From the NCBI GenBank assembly GCA_032622095.1, contig CP136066.1:144363559-144427558 (forward strand): a stretch of 64,000 nucleotides of DNA, given 5' to 3'. Position 1 is the first letter of the stretch. Each line of letters begins with the position of its first letter. Both the position numbers and the translations under genes were made by a program. Below the pieces are notes generated by a model. That model ran no database searches. It saw only the letters and a list, made by a program, of their open reading frames with translations, and was not told the DNA's origin. The stretch is from Siphonodentalium dalli. Lineage: Eukaryota > Mollusca > Scaphopoda > Gadilida > Siphonodentaliidae. Shown here one piece after another: positions 1-13,180 of the stretch.

Positions 1-1130
1 TAGCCGAATAGCCACTCAAGATATACTAATACACACCAGCCACGTCAGTATAGTCACTCCATGTGTGCATATGCACATCACCCATGGCCATATAGCCACT
101 CGCTATATACACATACACCTCGCCCATGACACGTGTGTATACCCGCATAACCTACACATGACCACACCGCCACGAGTCGCCAAGCAGGAACACCAGGTAT
201 ACTCATACACCTGGCACATGACCATTTAGTCACTCCCTGTATATATATTCATTACATTTATGATCATACAGTCACTCCTTGTATACCTATATACTCATCT
301 CACCATTTACAAATACAGTCACTACCTGTATACATATTCCACACACAGTCATATAACCACTCGATATATACATATGAAGTCACTCCAGGTATACATATAC
401 ACCTCACCACTGGCCATTCAGCCCTTCCAGATATACAAAAAACCCGCACACACGACCACTCATACCATCCATACTTGCATATACACATCGCACATGACAA
501 TTCAGCAACGCAGTGTATAATCATACACGCCATCCATGATCATACAGCTAATCCCTATACACCCACCAATGATAATACATCCACGAGATATATACATATA
601 CATCCCATCCGTTACCACAAGGACACTCCCTATACACCCACACGATAATGTCCACCCAGCTTACTCCAGGTGTGCATATACACTTCAATCATGACAGTAC
701 AGTCATTCCATGTATACCATACACATTACCCGTAACCATAAAATCACTCACTATTTATCCACACACCCCATCCATGATCATACATACAACACATGTACAT
801 CCCACCCATGACCTTACAGTCACTCCATATATACATAATCCATACATAGATGACCATGTATCTATATCCATACACCATATCAATGTCCATACAGGCACAC
901 CGGGTGCACCCGTACATGGTACACACAACCATACACCATGCAGTCACTCCGTGCATACCGATTCACCCCACACCTGACCATGACCTCTCCCTGTACACCT
1001 ATACATATTACTATGGACCTCACACTCATAACCATATAGTCACTCATTGTATACATATTCACATCATTCATGACATACACTAACTCCATGTATACATATT
1101 CACCTCACCTATGACCATAGAGTAACTCCA
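1..1130 (+). repeat. Degenerate minisatellite, array 1
   Basis: About 1.1 kb of diverged tandem units of roughly 40-45 bp. The recurring core reads like 'cagtcactccatgtatacat', followed by a 'cacctcacccatgacca' segment. Units vary by substitutions and small indels. Open frames across it are rich in His, Thr, Pro and Tyr only because of the repeat composition. The array probably extends left of the window. Its reverse complement occurs at 2585-3720. Confidence 0.85.
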
Positions 1131-1460
1131 TGGCTACCATCTTGGGATCCACCCTGTACCCAGTTGATATTGGTTTATCATAATGGATCAGAAGAGCAAC
1201 ATATTATGGTTCATCTCAGTTCCGTCTCAAAGTTCTGCCCATTTCCTTTCAATAATATGGTCATAATCACAAAAGAGGTTCTCCGCAAAATTCCATACTT
1301 TAAAATGAATTTGTCATGCCCCATACGGAACTGGGACAACCATAATAGAACATTTAGTTGTCAGTTAATTAACTAACACGTATAATAACCAAGTGAGTCA
1401 CAATTGCTACATTTTCTGATAACGCAGAGAATAATGTTATATATATAATGTTATAATGAT

Positions 1461-1576
1461 ATATGTAAAAAAATAACTTATTACCAATTTGGTTGCCATT
1501 TTGGAAGCCATCTTGAGCAATTTGGTCTATAAACACCGTAGTGTGACACATTTAAGATAGACCAATACAATAAACA
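1461..1576. repeat. 116-bp direct repeat, copy 1
   Basis: The block from 'atatgtaaaaaaataactta' to 'accaatacaataaaca' recurs at 1923-2038 in the same orientation. I saw no mismatch by eye and the two lengths are identical. It contains the 'ttggttgccattttgg' type motif common in this window. Confidence 0.85.
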
Positions 1577-1579
1577 CCT

Positions 1580-2345
1580 TTCAATCCAAAGATAGTTACA
1601 TTTTACTAGAAAAAATGGTCCAAACCTGCCGATATTTATGTCAAGTTTTTGAGAGAAAAGTTCAATATTTTTGGTGATGTCAGTGGTGACAACAGTAACA
1701 CTTAACTATGGTGCAGCAGACATATTAGTATTCAATGTATAGAAGGCATAATAGCCAATTTTGTACATCAACCACAACTTGTACGCGATTGCAGGACACC
1801 CTAGGACAATATTTACCATTTTCCATATTTTGGCGGCCATTTTGGCAGCCATTTTGAGCCAAAGTAAGAATTTTGGTTCCAGTGAGTTGGAATATTCACA
1901 GGTAATGGTATGCCTCACTTATATATGTAAAAAAATAACTTATTACCAATTTGGTTGCCATTTTGGAAGCCATCTTGAGCAATTTGGTCTATAAACACCG
2001 TAGTGTGACACATTTAAGATAGACCAATACAATAAACATGACTAGAATCCCAGTTGTGATTTTTTTGTGAAATTTTATACCGCGTTCTGTAAAATCGAAT
2101 TTTTGAGGGATCACAAGCGGGTAGGACCCCAAATAATTGCATATTTAATTGCTCCAATGATCAGTTAATATACAAAATACAAATAAAGTCATATTACTCA
2201 ACCAGTTCCAAACAGCATGAACTGATCTAGAAGATATTTGCGAAAACAATGTCATATTTTCAACTTCCGGCGGCCATTTTGGTGGCATCTTGGATGGTGA
2301 GTTTAAATTTTGGCCCAAAATAGTGTCATATGTCCTAGCTTCATG
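1580..2345. repeat. Diverged ~0.7-kb direct duplication, copy A
   Basis: This block matches 4085-4740 in the same orientation with moderate divergence. Shared landmarks in order are 'ttagtattcaatgtat', 'gacaatatttaccat', 'tttgagccaaagt', 'gcgttctgtaaaat' and 'ggccattttg'. Copy A also contains the second 116-bp repeat, which copy B lacks. No coding potential is seen. Confidence 0.8.
1923..2038. repeat. 116-bp direct repeat, copy 2
   Basis: Second copy of the block at 1461-1576. It sits inside the longer duplicated block 1580-2345 and is absent from the equivalent place in the 4.1-4.7 kb copy. It therefore looks like a later insertion or local duplication. Confidence 0.85.
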
Positions 2346-2584
2346 AAAATATATACATTTGTATACATTTTACTAGATTAGTCATGTGAATTTGCAACAA
2401 ATTCCAAGTAACTGTGGTTTTACGTCTGAGAACAAATTTGGGGGGGGGGGAGGGTATGCTTTTTAGGGTGCTATAAAAAAAATTGCTCAAGGCTGACAGA
2501 TGGCCAGCCGATAAAATCTTGATGTCGGATACCTGAATTTACAAAATCCGCAGAGAAAAAAACTTTATACGCCAAAACACGCAT

Positions 2585-3720
2585 CCGTGACCTGGCGGCC
2601 GGACTGGATAGTCATTGGCGGTGTGTGGGTATATATGAAGTGTCCATGTGGTCATGGTTGTATATGTGATGTATATGCATCTCTGTTGTGGCTGTATTGT
2701 TATTGGTGGGTGTATAGGTATACAGAGAGTAGCTGTGTGATCATGGATGGGGTGTGTAAGTATACATCGAGTGGCTGAATTATCATGGGCGAGGTGTATA
2801 TGCAAATCTGGAGTGTACGAATGGTCGTGCGGGGTATTGGTAAATCCATTGGTGAGGTGTATTCGTATACCTGGATTGACCCTATGGTTATGCGTGGGGT
2901 GTATATGTACATCATGAGCGGGAATATGGTCATGGTGTGAAGAAAAAGTATACAGGGAGTGACTGTATGGCAAATGGTGAGGTGGTGTGCGTTGTATTGC
3001 TATATATAGAAGGTATGTATGGTCAATGGTGAGGTGTCGATGTATTGCTGGAGTGATTCTATAATCGGCATTGGTGGGGTGAGTATGTACATTGTATATA
3101 TTTATTGGTTATATGGCCATGGGTGTGACCGATATGCATGCATGGAGTGATTGGATGCCAATGGTGAGGTGAATTGTTAAACAAGGAGTGACTGTATGAC
3201 CACGACTGTTGTGGCTGAATTGTCTTGAGTGAGGAGTATATTCAAGCCTGGAGTGTGTGAATGGCTACTGTGCGGAACACTGGTATATATAAAAGGTTGT
3301 ATGGCCATTGGTCAGGAGTATATACATACACGGAGTTACTCTACATTTATGGTTGCTGTGTATATGTATATCTTGCGCGGATATATAGCCATAAATGTGG
3401 CAAATATATATACAGAGAGTCAGTGTATGGCCAATGGTGAGGCGAATAGGTATACAAGAAGTGACTGTACGATCACGAATGTGGTGAATATGTATACCTG
3501 AAGTGACTATATGGTCATGGGTGAAGTGGATATATGGCCATGGTGTACATGAATGGTGACTCATGACTGTGTAGTCATGTGTGTGGTTTACGGGTAAACC
3601 CAATTGTGGTTGTATGGTCATGGGTGAGGTGTATGTGTATAAAGGGAATGGCTACATGGCCATTTGTGTGGTGTTCATGTATACATAACATGATTACATT
3701 GTCATAGGTAGGTGTACAGT
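2585..3720 (-). repeat. Degenerate minisatellite, array 2 (inverted relative to array 1)
   Basis: Units such as 'ggtgaggtgtatatgtatac' and 'ggagtgactgtatggtcatg' are the reverse complement of the units at 1-1130. The two arrays are similar in length (about 1.1 kb each) and separated by about 1.45 kb, so this end of the window is organised as a large imperfect inverted repeat of tandem arrays. Confidence 0.85.
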
Positions 3721-4084
3721 TGGACATTTGGTGGCTGTCACTTTCCATAATAACTCAAGTATATGTTAATCGATTGGGAGGTAATGTCAGAGAGTTCTTC
3801 ATCATGGTGGCCTTTTATATGGAGAAAACGGTGTTCATGACATTAGTCAATCAATCTTGATGCCAATGGCCCAGAATTTGATGTTATTAAGCAGTTTTCC
3901 ACTAATCTCCTTGTTTGACTTTCTAAAAGGCCTACAGAAAAGCAGAGAATAATGTCCGGATGGGATATATTTGAAAATATCAACTTTTCTGCAAAATTTT
4001 GTGGACATTTTGCAAGCCAGCTTGAGTATGTGTTTCTAAAACACATCAATGTGAGGCATTTAAGACGGATGAAAACAAACACCA

Positions 4085-4740
4085 AACACCAAAGATAGTT
4101 CCATTTTACTTGAAAAATGGTGCAAACCTGAAAAATGATTTTTTTGCCGATTTTGAGAGAAAATTCCAATAATTTTGGTATGTAATAGTAACACTTATCC
4201 AAAATGCACCATAAATGTTAGTATTCAATGTATATATGACAGAACAGCCAATTTTATTCATCATCCACGACTTTTGATCGATTGCATGGTACTCTGGGAC
4301 AATATTTACCACTCTCCATATTTTGGCCGCCATTTTGACAGCCATGTTGAGCCAAAGTGACCATTTTGGCTCCATTGAGTTGAAATATTCATGAGCAATG
4401 GTATGCCTCAATTACTTTGCACAGTTCTGCTCATTTCTTGTGGAAATATGACTAGAATCAAAATAGTGATTTTTGGTGAAATTTCATACAGCGTTCTGTA
4501 AAATAGAATTATTGAGGGATCTCACAATGGCATATTTCATTGCCCCAATAATCAGTTAACATGATCAAATAAAAATAAAGTCACATTTCCGAACCGGTTC
4601 CAGACAGATGGAACTGGTCTAGAATATATTAGTGAAAAAACGTCAAATTTTCCACTTGCGGCTGCCATTTTGACGGTCATCTTGAACGGGGATTTCCAAA
4701 TTCGCCCTAAAAATGTGCCATTCTATCTCACAGCGACATA
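4085..4740. repeat. Diverged ~0.7-kb direct duplication, copy B
   Basis: Partner of 1580-2345 in the same orientation. Together with the two minisatellites this gives the order array(+), block A, array(-), block B. Open frames here on the minus strand are short and share no recognisable domain. Confidence 0.8.
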
Positions 4741-5305
4741 CTTACTGTATATGCCTAATTTTAAATAGCAGATTCCATGGTAAGATTAATTGTGACATTT
4801 AATAAATTATAATCACGAAACGCTCTTTAAATTCTGAAAACCCCTTAAAAGAGGGTTAAAGTGAAATTTCAGCGTGGCTCCATATCTAATATCAATAAGT
4901 ATGTGGATATGTACATATGTGCAAATTTTCATGCTTTATATTAGTCATTAAGTAAACAACTCATTTACTAATCTACTCCACTACTTGTCAGACTGTTATT
5001 TTCAATGTTTTGACTGAGTGGCTTTCAATTGAAAATATTCCAATCTTAGAAAGAGGGAGTGTGTCAGCCTCAGAAATTTCCAACGGTTGGTGTCGGACCA
5101 TTGTACCCCCCCCCCAAACTTTGGTCAAAACATTCAAAAGTTGGACGTTTCATGCATGTCACATCAGTTGGAAATTTCAGCAAAAATATTTTTGTTTAGT
5201 TTTTACACCAAAATCTGAAAATGTTCCTGATAGTTGACTGAAAGTCTCGAAGCATGAGTAGGAGGGGGTATTAGGATGGTTATTGCAAAGAGTCAGAAAG
5301 CTGGA
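4741..5305. other. AT-rich stretch without a recognised gene
   Basis: I see no gene here. The segment around 5090-5185 carries the 'gttggaaatttc' type motif that recurs at about 42.5, 47.5, 48.1, 49.1 and 55.4 kb, so it belongs to a dispersed repeat. Confidence 0.5.
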
Positions 5306-5309
5306 GTTG

Positions 5310-5995
5310 CTTAGTGGAAAATTCCAACCCGGGGTGGGGGGGGGGGGGGCGTCGAGCGATTCAGTTGGCAATGTATGCCTTCGTTGATCAAAGAAAAATA
5401 AAGAACGTCAAACCAGTAGGGTGGAAAAAAGTTTTTTCCGACACGTATGCTGGGGTGGGTGGGTGTTCGATAGGACCAACAAACAATTTTTTCCGCAACT
5501 CAAAAATGTTTTTCCTGCAAGTCTTTTAGACTGTTTTTGCAATGAGTTTCAACGCTTAAACACATCTATATGTCAATATTAACATAAATGACAAATTTCA
5601 TGATGATCAGACAAACAGTATAGCCTGTAGCCCATGCTAATGGATTGAATTGTGAAACCAAGATGGCTGCTGGCAGCCATGTTTTTTTTGACCGAATGAC
5701 CCCAAAATAACTTGTTCCTATTTACATGTCAATGTTAACATCCATTACTAATAGTATGCACAGAAATTCATATACAGCATTTTTACAGATACCCCCCCCG
5801 CAAATCTCTGTTTTAGTGTTACAGGGGGGGGGGGGGGGTGGGTGTCCAAAAATGGTCGGAAAAAACTGCCGAAAACGGAAAAAAATTTGGACGCCGTGGT
5901 GGGTGGGTCCCAACAAGGGTCGAAAGTCAAAAATCAGCATACGTGCCTGCATATTTTTTCCGACTCCCCCTGGTCAAACAAGGAAATTAGTAAAG
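5310..5995 (+). repeat. Dispersed G-run repeat family, copy 1
   Basis: The block includes long G runs near 5335-5350 and 5824-5837, the motif 'ttttttccgcaactcaaaaa' and 'ggtcggaaaaaactgccgaa'. It matches 26420-26960 as reverse complement, with the same internal landmarks in reversed order. Short open frames within it are compositional. It looks like an interspersed element of unknown class. No protein domain is visible. Confidence 0.75.
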
Positions 5996-6249
5996 TAAAG
6001 ACATACGGGTACCTATATTTATTATCTGGCATATACTTGGAATGATAACAGTGCAATTAAAAATAATTTCTATAATTGTCTGAAAATTAATAGCTAAAAC
6101 ACTATGCGCGCCGATAGCGGTGTGCAGCTCAACATACCCACTGTATCCATGAACCAGAATGCAGTGATTGGGGAGGGATTGGTGTGTTAAAACACAAACT
6201 ACGCACGTTACAGAAACCACCTGCTGCGCCCTATCACAGTCTGGCAGAC

Positions 6250-6640
6250 AGTCTTTATAAAAATAGTGCAGAGTATATATACGCAATAACCATCCATCCT
6301 CAAATATTGAGATTTCTAAATATTCCCCAATCTTTCTCGCCGTCATCGTAGACTATACTCAGAAACGTGAGCGAATGAACATCGCAAAGTCATTCAATGA
6401 CATGACGATTGTAGTTTAATTTGTTTATTTGCTGCACGCAGAGCTCTTTATAATAAACGTATAGTGTACGAAATTGCCACCCATCAAATATAATCTCAGA
6501 CGTCTAAATATTACCTATCTCACTGCTATCATCAAGGTATAGGTTATACTCCAAATCGTGAGCGGTGAACATCGCAAAGTCATTCAATGACACGAATAGT
6601 TTAGTTCAATTTAGTTCTTTGCTACGAGCAAACGTAGTTT
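6250..6640. repeat. Tandem duplication, unit about 185 bp
   Basis: The stretch around 6300-6440 recurs at about 6480-6630 with divergence. Landmarks are 'gtgagcg..tgaacatcgcaa', 'agtcattcaatgacacga/tgacg' and 'atttcttaaatattnccc'-like text. A third partial unit may start near 6250. No gene is seen from 6000 to 6760. Confidence 0.6.
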
Positions 6641-6780
6641 CCCCTGACATTCATACCAAAGCAAACAAGTGTAAAATACTTCAATTGTAAACTGATTATT
6701 TCGGCACAGATAATGGAGTATCAAAGAGTTCGAAATAATTAGTGAAATGCTCGTTGCCACACTATCATAATCGTGTCGTG

Positions 6781-7288
6781 GCCCAATATAGAGGATCTAC
6801 AACTCGTCCCCAGTTTATAGCAAAATTTACAAAATAGTCGGATCTAATTTACAGGACGAGTTTTGTATATTTCGCTATAAACTGGGGACGAGATGTAGAT
6901 TATTTATTACTTGACCCAAAACCTCAATAAATTACTTAAATCAATAAATGCGACGTGAAACTAACATCGATTCGATGAGGCATGCGATGACGTTTCACGT
7001 AACTATGCTTTATTTGCCCATGTAAAGAAATAGTCCCAGAAAATAAGACTCTTTGACATATTTAATGGCGTAAATTTAATGAAATATTTGTTCAAACTAA
7101 ATGAAAAATAGTCACAAAGATCGATTTAGCGCACGGAATGTAAACAAACGACACGCCGGAAATCAAAGGTCATGTTTGCGCAACATTTATACATTTGGGT
7201 ACACCTGGTACTATTTCCTGTTATACAATGACCGTTGTATATCATTATTATACACTTTTTTAATGAATGGAATAAGGGTCGGGTCATG

Positions 7289-7290
<2 letters not shown>
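6781..7290 (+). mobile_element. Non-autonomous interspersed element with terminal hairpin, copy 1
   Basis: The first ~115 bp form a near-palindrome: 'ctcgtccccagtttatag' is answered by 'ctataaactggggacgag'. The downstream part (for example 'aagaaatagtcccagaaaat' and 'atttaatgaaatatttgttc') matches 36930-37385 as reverse complement. No protein is encoded. It is a non-autonomous DNA transposon or similar. Ends are approximate. Confidence 0.65.

Positions 7291-7357
<67 letters not shown>
7290..7357. repeat. (AT)n microsatellite
   Basis: Uninterrupted alternating AT/TA of about 65 bp, directly at the end of the 6.8-7.3 kb element. A spurious Ile-Tyr frame runs through it. Confidence 0.95.
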
Positions 7358-7359
<2 letters not shown>

Positions 7360-7360
<1 letters not shown>

Positions 7361-9810
7361 ATACATTTTTTTTCAGTTAGGGCAATTCATCAATAGTAGT
7401 TCTCAATGTACAGCACCTAAATTCACGGGAAAATGTTATTCCAGTCAAAGATGGCTGCCAAAATGGCACCAGAAAAATTAGAAAGTATGTGTAGACCTCC
7501 ATCTGTTCTTAGCTTGAGGGACAATTGTTACCATCCCAAATGTCTATCCTTCTATGCTATACCAATTGAGAACTATTGGTGGTTAAATGTCAAATAACAA
7601 TAGAAGATGCAGATAAGCGTTGATGTTAGTTCTTGTCATGACATCTGCTCAGTAGAAACTGCCTACAGTATATCATATAAAGTATTAATGCACAACATTT
7701 AATGTGTATTGTAATAGCTATGAAGTGGGGGATTGTACTTCTCAGCTTTTAAATGATTCTTGGCAAGCAAAAAACAACACACCCATGTTTATAAAACACA
7801 AACAACAGTATAAGTAATTACATGATTCTCATTTGGCCTGCTTGTCTCGCTGTTAGTTGCACTGTAGCCTTGAATTAAATGTGCATTGAACCTCGTTTGG
7901 CTGAACTCATCAGGTTTCAATCCTATCGATAACCATGACAGATCAAAATAGAATAGTCCCCCATAGATGAATAATATATTCGTATAATGTGTAGCGTCCC
8001 GTATCAAGGCTAAAGTGATATATTGTGAATACCAGAATCTGAAATCTGGATGACGGTATTCAACAAAGTAGTTCAACCACTTTCATAGCATATATGGAGT
8101 CCTTTTGAGAAGTTAGTATAAGTTATTGACCACCCATGACGTTTATTCTGTTGAAATGAACATTACCCACAAACCAGACTAGATCCACGACACCAGAATA
8201 AGTGGTGTGTCTGGATCGTGTCTGTACTAGTGTTCATTTTTTTTGGTGGTTATAGCCCCACAAAGTGATTCGCGGCATCGCCCAATATACGAAAGGTGTG
8301 TTGTCATGAACACAGTAGACTGGAATGGACCATTGATAGTATACAGCAAAATGATATCCCATATTGAGAAGAGTTTAATGGGGCAATGTATTGCATGTGT
8401 ACATCAGTTCAACAGGAAACTTCTTGGCAATGGTTATGATTGTGCTGCCCGTCGCACCTGATTAATGATTATTTTGTAAGTTAATCGAAACCAACAGGGA
8501 CTACGCAACTGCTCTACATATCATACCCTGCAGTTTAGACGATGAAAGAATGTGAATGCAAAACGCTATAGATACGACCAAAAATAGACAGGCTATATTT
8601 ATTATATTACTAATTCCCGCGTTTTGACGAACTGTACAACCACATAGTAGTCATTGGTCTTCTGGTGTTATGTCATGATTTAGTATGTCCAACATACTCT
8701 GGGATCCAGGTTCTGAATACTGAATGGCATTATGGGGCAACGTAGATCATTAACTTCTTACAACATAATGTGATTAATAGTTGGAGTTAATAACAGCTCG
8801 TGACGTGTCGTGTTGATCCTGATTAGAACGTTATCACCAACCAAAGGAAATGCGGAAATGAAGGAAGTTGAATTAGTACGAGTAACTATGGAGGTGGCCA
8901 TTGGTTCACTATAATAATAATGGTTTCAGATCCGTCTATATCCTAATGCCCAGTTCAGTCTGGCTATACCCCAAAATATGTATATATCATGCTGCTTTCA
9001 TACATCATGATAATCTACCACAACCAAGTGGCATTTACAGATTAACTTCAGTAGAAATCTAAACGGTACGAAGAGCTCCGTACACGTTCACTTGCTATGC
9101 AATCCAGTTTGATCCGATAGACATTATAGTTTAAAAAGTATTTATTCCACGAATAATACAACAATAATTAGTTTATGTTTCATCGGGGAGCGGATTCGAC
9201 ATCAACTCTGCATGCTTATGTGAGTCATTTCCGGGAATCATTTTATATTCACACAAACTACCGATAACGTAATGGTCCAGATACACATTAGCGCAACTTG
9301 TATATGAGACTAACTAATTCTATATACACTTTTAGTAATACAAAAATATGCTAATATTGCTGTAATGCAAGTAAATATATTTATTTAGTTCTATAGTTCA
9401 AATTTGTCAAGATCCCATCTTGGTCGTCATATTAATGCACATCTGGAAATGTACCGGTGCATATGAACTGGCGTATGAACTGGCGACAAGAAGCAGTATA
9501 AGCACGTGGCAATCATCAACATTTCTTCTTGTGTCTGATCATTTTGTGTTGATTTTCCATTCCAATCACCAAAAGTGCCAATACAAGGATTCATTTTATA
9601 CGAAGACTTTATAGATATTATTCCAGAAGACAGGTGACAGATGTTGTTCATCAACCAAGTCTATACACCGGCCGTATACATGCATACGGCTTCAAAAGCC
9701 AGTCACTGTTAGCTCTATATATACAATAATCTGATTGAGCCCGTCACTAGACCTTTTAGTTTACGAGTAGATAACCTCAGTCGTTATCGTCATGCAAAAT
9801 ATTAAAATGA
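7360..9810. other. Non-repetitive AT-rich DNA, no gene recognised
   Basis: Longest frames are 72-95 codons (for example 8243-8461 plus and 7789-8076 minus) without recognisable domains or good splice signals. A small inverted repeat lies near 8180-8220 (two arms around 'ggtgtgtctggatc'). Nothing else could be supported. Confidence 0.5.
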
Positions 9811-9814
9811 ACCG

Positions 9815-10022
9815 GCCATAAATACGGACTGCAGGATTTGCCGATGAATGTTTTTCATCGAAATTCGGGTGGGGGGGGGGGGCGGGGATGATAGCTCCCA
9901 TCTATAGGTCACCCTGAAGATACATATGAAGTTTGGTGAAGATCGAATAAGGGATGCGGCCTGTAGGGCGTGCCGATGGAAATTGTTGACGGACGCACGC
10001 ACGCACGGACTGCGGACGCCAA
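9815..10022. repeat. Dispersed repeat related to 45.9-46.7 kb
   Basis: It contains 'gctcccatctataggtcacc', 'ctgaagatacatatgaagtt' and 'ggcctgtagggcgtgccga', as in the units at 45.9-46.7 kb, and ends in short ACGC/GGAC repeats near 9990-10015. A G-run lies at about 9870-9883. No coding potential is seen. Confidence 0.65.
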
Positions 10023-10149
10023 CACATGGCAATATCTCAAACTTTACGTTGTAAAGTTGAGCTAAAAACAAATATGGCTTTGTGGAGTCTCTTTAACACT
10101 TCCATTACTGGAGCTTCCAGAAATTTTGCGAAAACCCTGTGCCAATACA

Positions 10150-10640
10150 TTCTCTTAAATGTACTCAATCCGATAAAACTCCTCTCAATTACTATTTCAA
10201 TGGCTTTGGGGGTCAAAAATATTTGATTCGAGTCGAGGAAGTCACCCATCAAAGCTCAGATTTGTTAGATATCGATTTTAGAAATCTATTATTTTTCATT
10301 ATCGGGAATACTTTCTGGCCCAGAACTCAGTCAAAATTGCGTTATTATTACCTCTTGATTTTAGAGTTATCCATCCTTGTCTGTTTGAATTGTGTTTTGG
10401 TGTACACATCTCGCGCAGGTTACGAAACTGACGGCAATTATTAGTACTCATCTCGAGAAACTAACACATTTCAAAAATCAATATCTAATAACTCTGAGCT
10501 TTGTTTGGTGGGTTCCTCGACTCGAATCAAATATTTTTTACCCCCAAAGCCAAAGAAATAGTAATATAAGACCCTCTGATCGGATTGTTGTTGTTGGAAT
10601 CTGTTGAGATGGGGACCCTCTGTTCGGATTGAGTACCTTT
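10150..10640. repeat. Foldback element, arms about 120-140 bp
   Basis: The left arm around 10157-10277 ('gtactcaatccgat', 'tgattcgagtcgaggaa') is answered by the right arm around 10490-10640 ('ttcctcgactcgaatca', 'cggattgagtac'). A related, more diverged copy lies at 12745-13180. It is probably a miniature inverted-repeat element. Confidence 0.7.
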
Positions 10641-10654
10641 AATCTCTCCATAAT

Positions 10655-10830
10655 GACCCTCGTATATATAAGAGCATGCATTGGCCTAACAACATTTACC
10701 TACACATTGTTAGCCAGTGCATTCTCTTATATATGCGAGGCTCGAGATACTCGCATATATAAGGGAATGCACCAGTTGGCACATGGTCTTTAATGCTATA
10801 CCAGTGCAGCTCCCGCCAAGAAAGGGTTAA
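10655..10830. repeat. Inverted-repeat cluster ('tatataagngaatgca')
   Basis: The motif 'agtgcattctcttatatatg' is followed by its inverse 'catatataagggaatgcac', then a block with 'ctttaatgctataccagtgc' that is the reverse complement of part of the 89-bp units at 14746-14923. It is a small hairpin repeat family. Confidence 0.6.
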
Positions 10831-10839
10831 AAATCAGGC

Positions 10840-12740
10840 GACAATCATATCATATTTACCTCTCTAGAATACCCATTTAGATAATATATCTAGGATCACG
10901 GGCCTTTCCCCAACAGGGTGTAATAAATTGTTTCCCAATAGGGAGCACATGCCTTTATATACAACTAGTAAATGTTTGTGAGAAAGAACAACACTTTTCA
11001 AATGGAGTATTATAATTTAATTGATGTAAACGTGAGTTCAACAGTAACTTATATATGTATAACATAAACATTCAATGCGAGTCAACAGCTGATGAAAACA
11101 TGTACACTGTGATGATAATCTAGAGATGGCTGCCAAGAAGGCTCTCAAAGAAATAAACACAAATTGAGATAATCTCTTCTATAATTCAGACATTTGCTTT
11201 TTCAATTAAATTGTTTTTTTTTCAACAGAAAACCAGGTGCTTGCTTCTCAATGATAAACTGAGATATAGTTGTCATCAAATTCGTCAACGAGAACGTTAG
11301 GCTAGCATAGTGCTATCTGGGAAATCTGGCCCACAATTTTGTCAACGTATGTCAACTTCTCAAATATAAGACGCCTCAGGGTTTATAATGTAAGTTTTAC
11401 TGCATACTTATCGCAGTCAAAAATAACGCATTGCATGCATGGCACATTGAAAAACTCCAATCATCAAATGAATATCCGTTCGGTTGGTGCCAGTACATAT
11501 GTCACCCAATGCATTTTATGTGTTAGCAAATATAAACCATGCCAAATTTAAGTCAAATCAGTGGCCAATATATGGTTCGCTCTCAGATAGGTGATTACGT
11601 CTCCGGTGATAGAGAACACACAAGATGTACCTTCCTTTGAGAGACTTCGATGCAATGATATTGATGTTATTTACAGATGTGAATAAATTATCTTGTCATA
11701 AAAATATACATCGCGTATATGTATACAATCAACTATATGCGCATAACGAAGTTTGGGGATGGTATATATGAGTGATCTTTGAACACTACTCAATAAACTG
11801 ACTCGATCCCGACGGTCAAATAACGATATTTTCATCTTACTAAACATGATTTAACTAATATCCAGTTATGGATGCGGCTATAGCAATAGGATCTGTCTTG
11901 AAGGCGGGTCAGTGGCTTCTCGGAATTGCCAACGAATCTCCATTGTTGGCAGATTAAGTTCAAGACTCTTTGTAATTCCAATATATCCTGATTTGTTTGA
12001 TAAGTTTTCTAATAGAAAACATTAACCATTGACCACCATTACAACTGGACGGTCATGCAGGTTACTACGTTTTCAGATTTTGCAGCTTTCGACAAAGAAC
12101 CAGTCTATTCAAGAGACATTAAGCGAGCGTGAATAAGCAGCCACGAGAGTCGCAGAAACAATGGCAGACGACAGCTAGATAGAAATTCCCATTCACCAAG
12201 GAGTTATATCAACTTTGAGACGAAAATCCGGCATAAAACATTCTTTCACTTCCATGAACTAGAAATTTAGAAAGTTGTTGTCTAATTTCGCGCGATAAAC
12301 TGGTCCTTGTCTTTGTTCACCGAAAAGTTGAAAAAGTAGTAACCTGACGCTTTCTGCACCAGTACACGCACATGTATGTGGGTGGGCATTCTCCAACCGG
12401 TATAGAGTTTGGAAATAATCAGCGCGAATATGATTATCATGGATTGCATTTACTTAGGTCCAAATAATGGGCTAAACTATAGTAGTATTTGAATGTTCCT
12501 GTCTAAGCTCATAACGTTGTTATATAGACTTATTATCTGAACAATTCCCATAATAGAATATGAATCCTTCCCCACTTATATTAGCTTTTCTCATGTATAG
12601 TCTTATTATTATCTGAACATATCACCTCTTGATGAATAATAGACTATTCCAGTATATTCTTTATTAACTTACTGGAGAATCCATGTTGGTAAAGAAAGGT
12701 TAAAGCAATTAAATATATGCCCACAATACGTCTTCGTATA
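10840..12740. other. No gene recognised
   Basis: AT-rich DNA without long frames or convincing splice sites. A TA-rich palindromic patch lies near 11705-11745, and a fragment near 12590-12700 resembles the 'ggagaatccatttagtagaaaggg' family seen at 29.4, 44.1, 46.8 and 54.9 kb. Confidence 0.4.
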
Positions 12741-12744
12741 GATG

Positions 12745-13180
12745 CCTCATCCGATTTACTCCAATTTTGTTTAAAGATGCATAATCCGAATTAACGCTCC
12801 CAAATTACCATTTATTTGGCTTCGGGAGAAGAAAAATATATGATTCGAATCGATGAACCCGCACATAAAGGCTCAGAGAGATCAGTTATCGATTTTTTTT
12901 AATTTGTTATTTCACGAGATATATAATATTTGGCTGCCTGCGAAATATTCGTCATATGCATATGAAGACGGATAACTAAAATCAAGTGGCTTCGGTGTTA
13001 GATATTTGACAATCCGGCCAGATTTCGTTGAACAAAATGTTGATAAATAACACGTTTTGTGTAAATTTAAACTATAGTTGACTGTGGTTAGCATTATTTT
13101 TGGGTAATTAATCGATTCTGACATATGAAGCGACATTTAAAATTTGATGTGGGGACCATCGAATCGGATTGACTACCTTT
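12745..13180. repeat. Diverged copy of the 10.15-10.64 kb foldback
   Basis: Shared landmarks are 'tgattcgaatcgatgaa', 'aaaggctcagag', 'atcgatttt' and at the far end 'ggggaccatcgaatcggatt' with 'gactaccttt'. Open frames are not conserved. Confidence 0.55.

Noticed and set aside
260-1083. His/Thr/Pro/Tyr-rich frames
   Set aside because: They follow the minisatellite unit. The inverted array at 2.6-3.6 kb gives the mirror-image frames.
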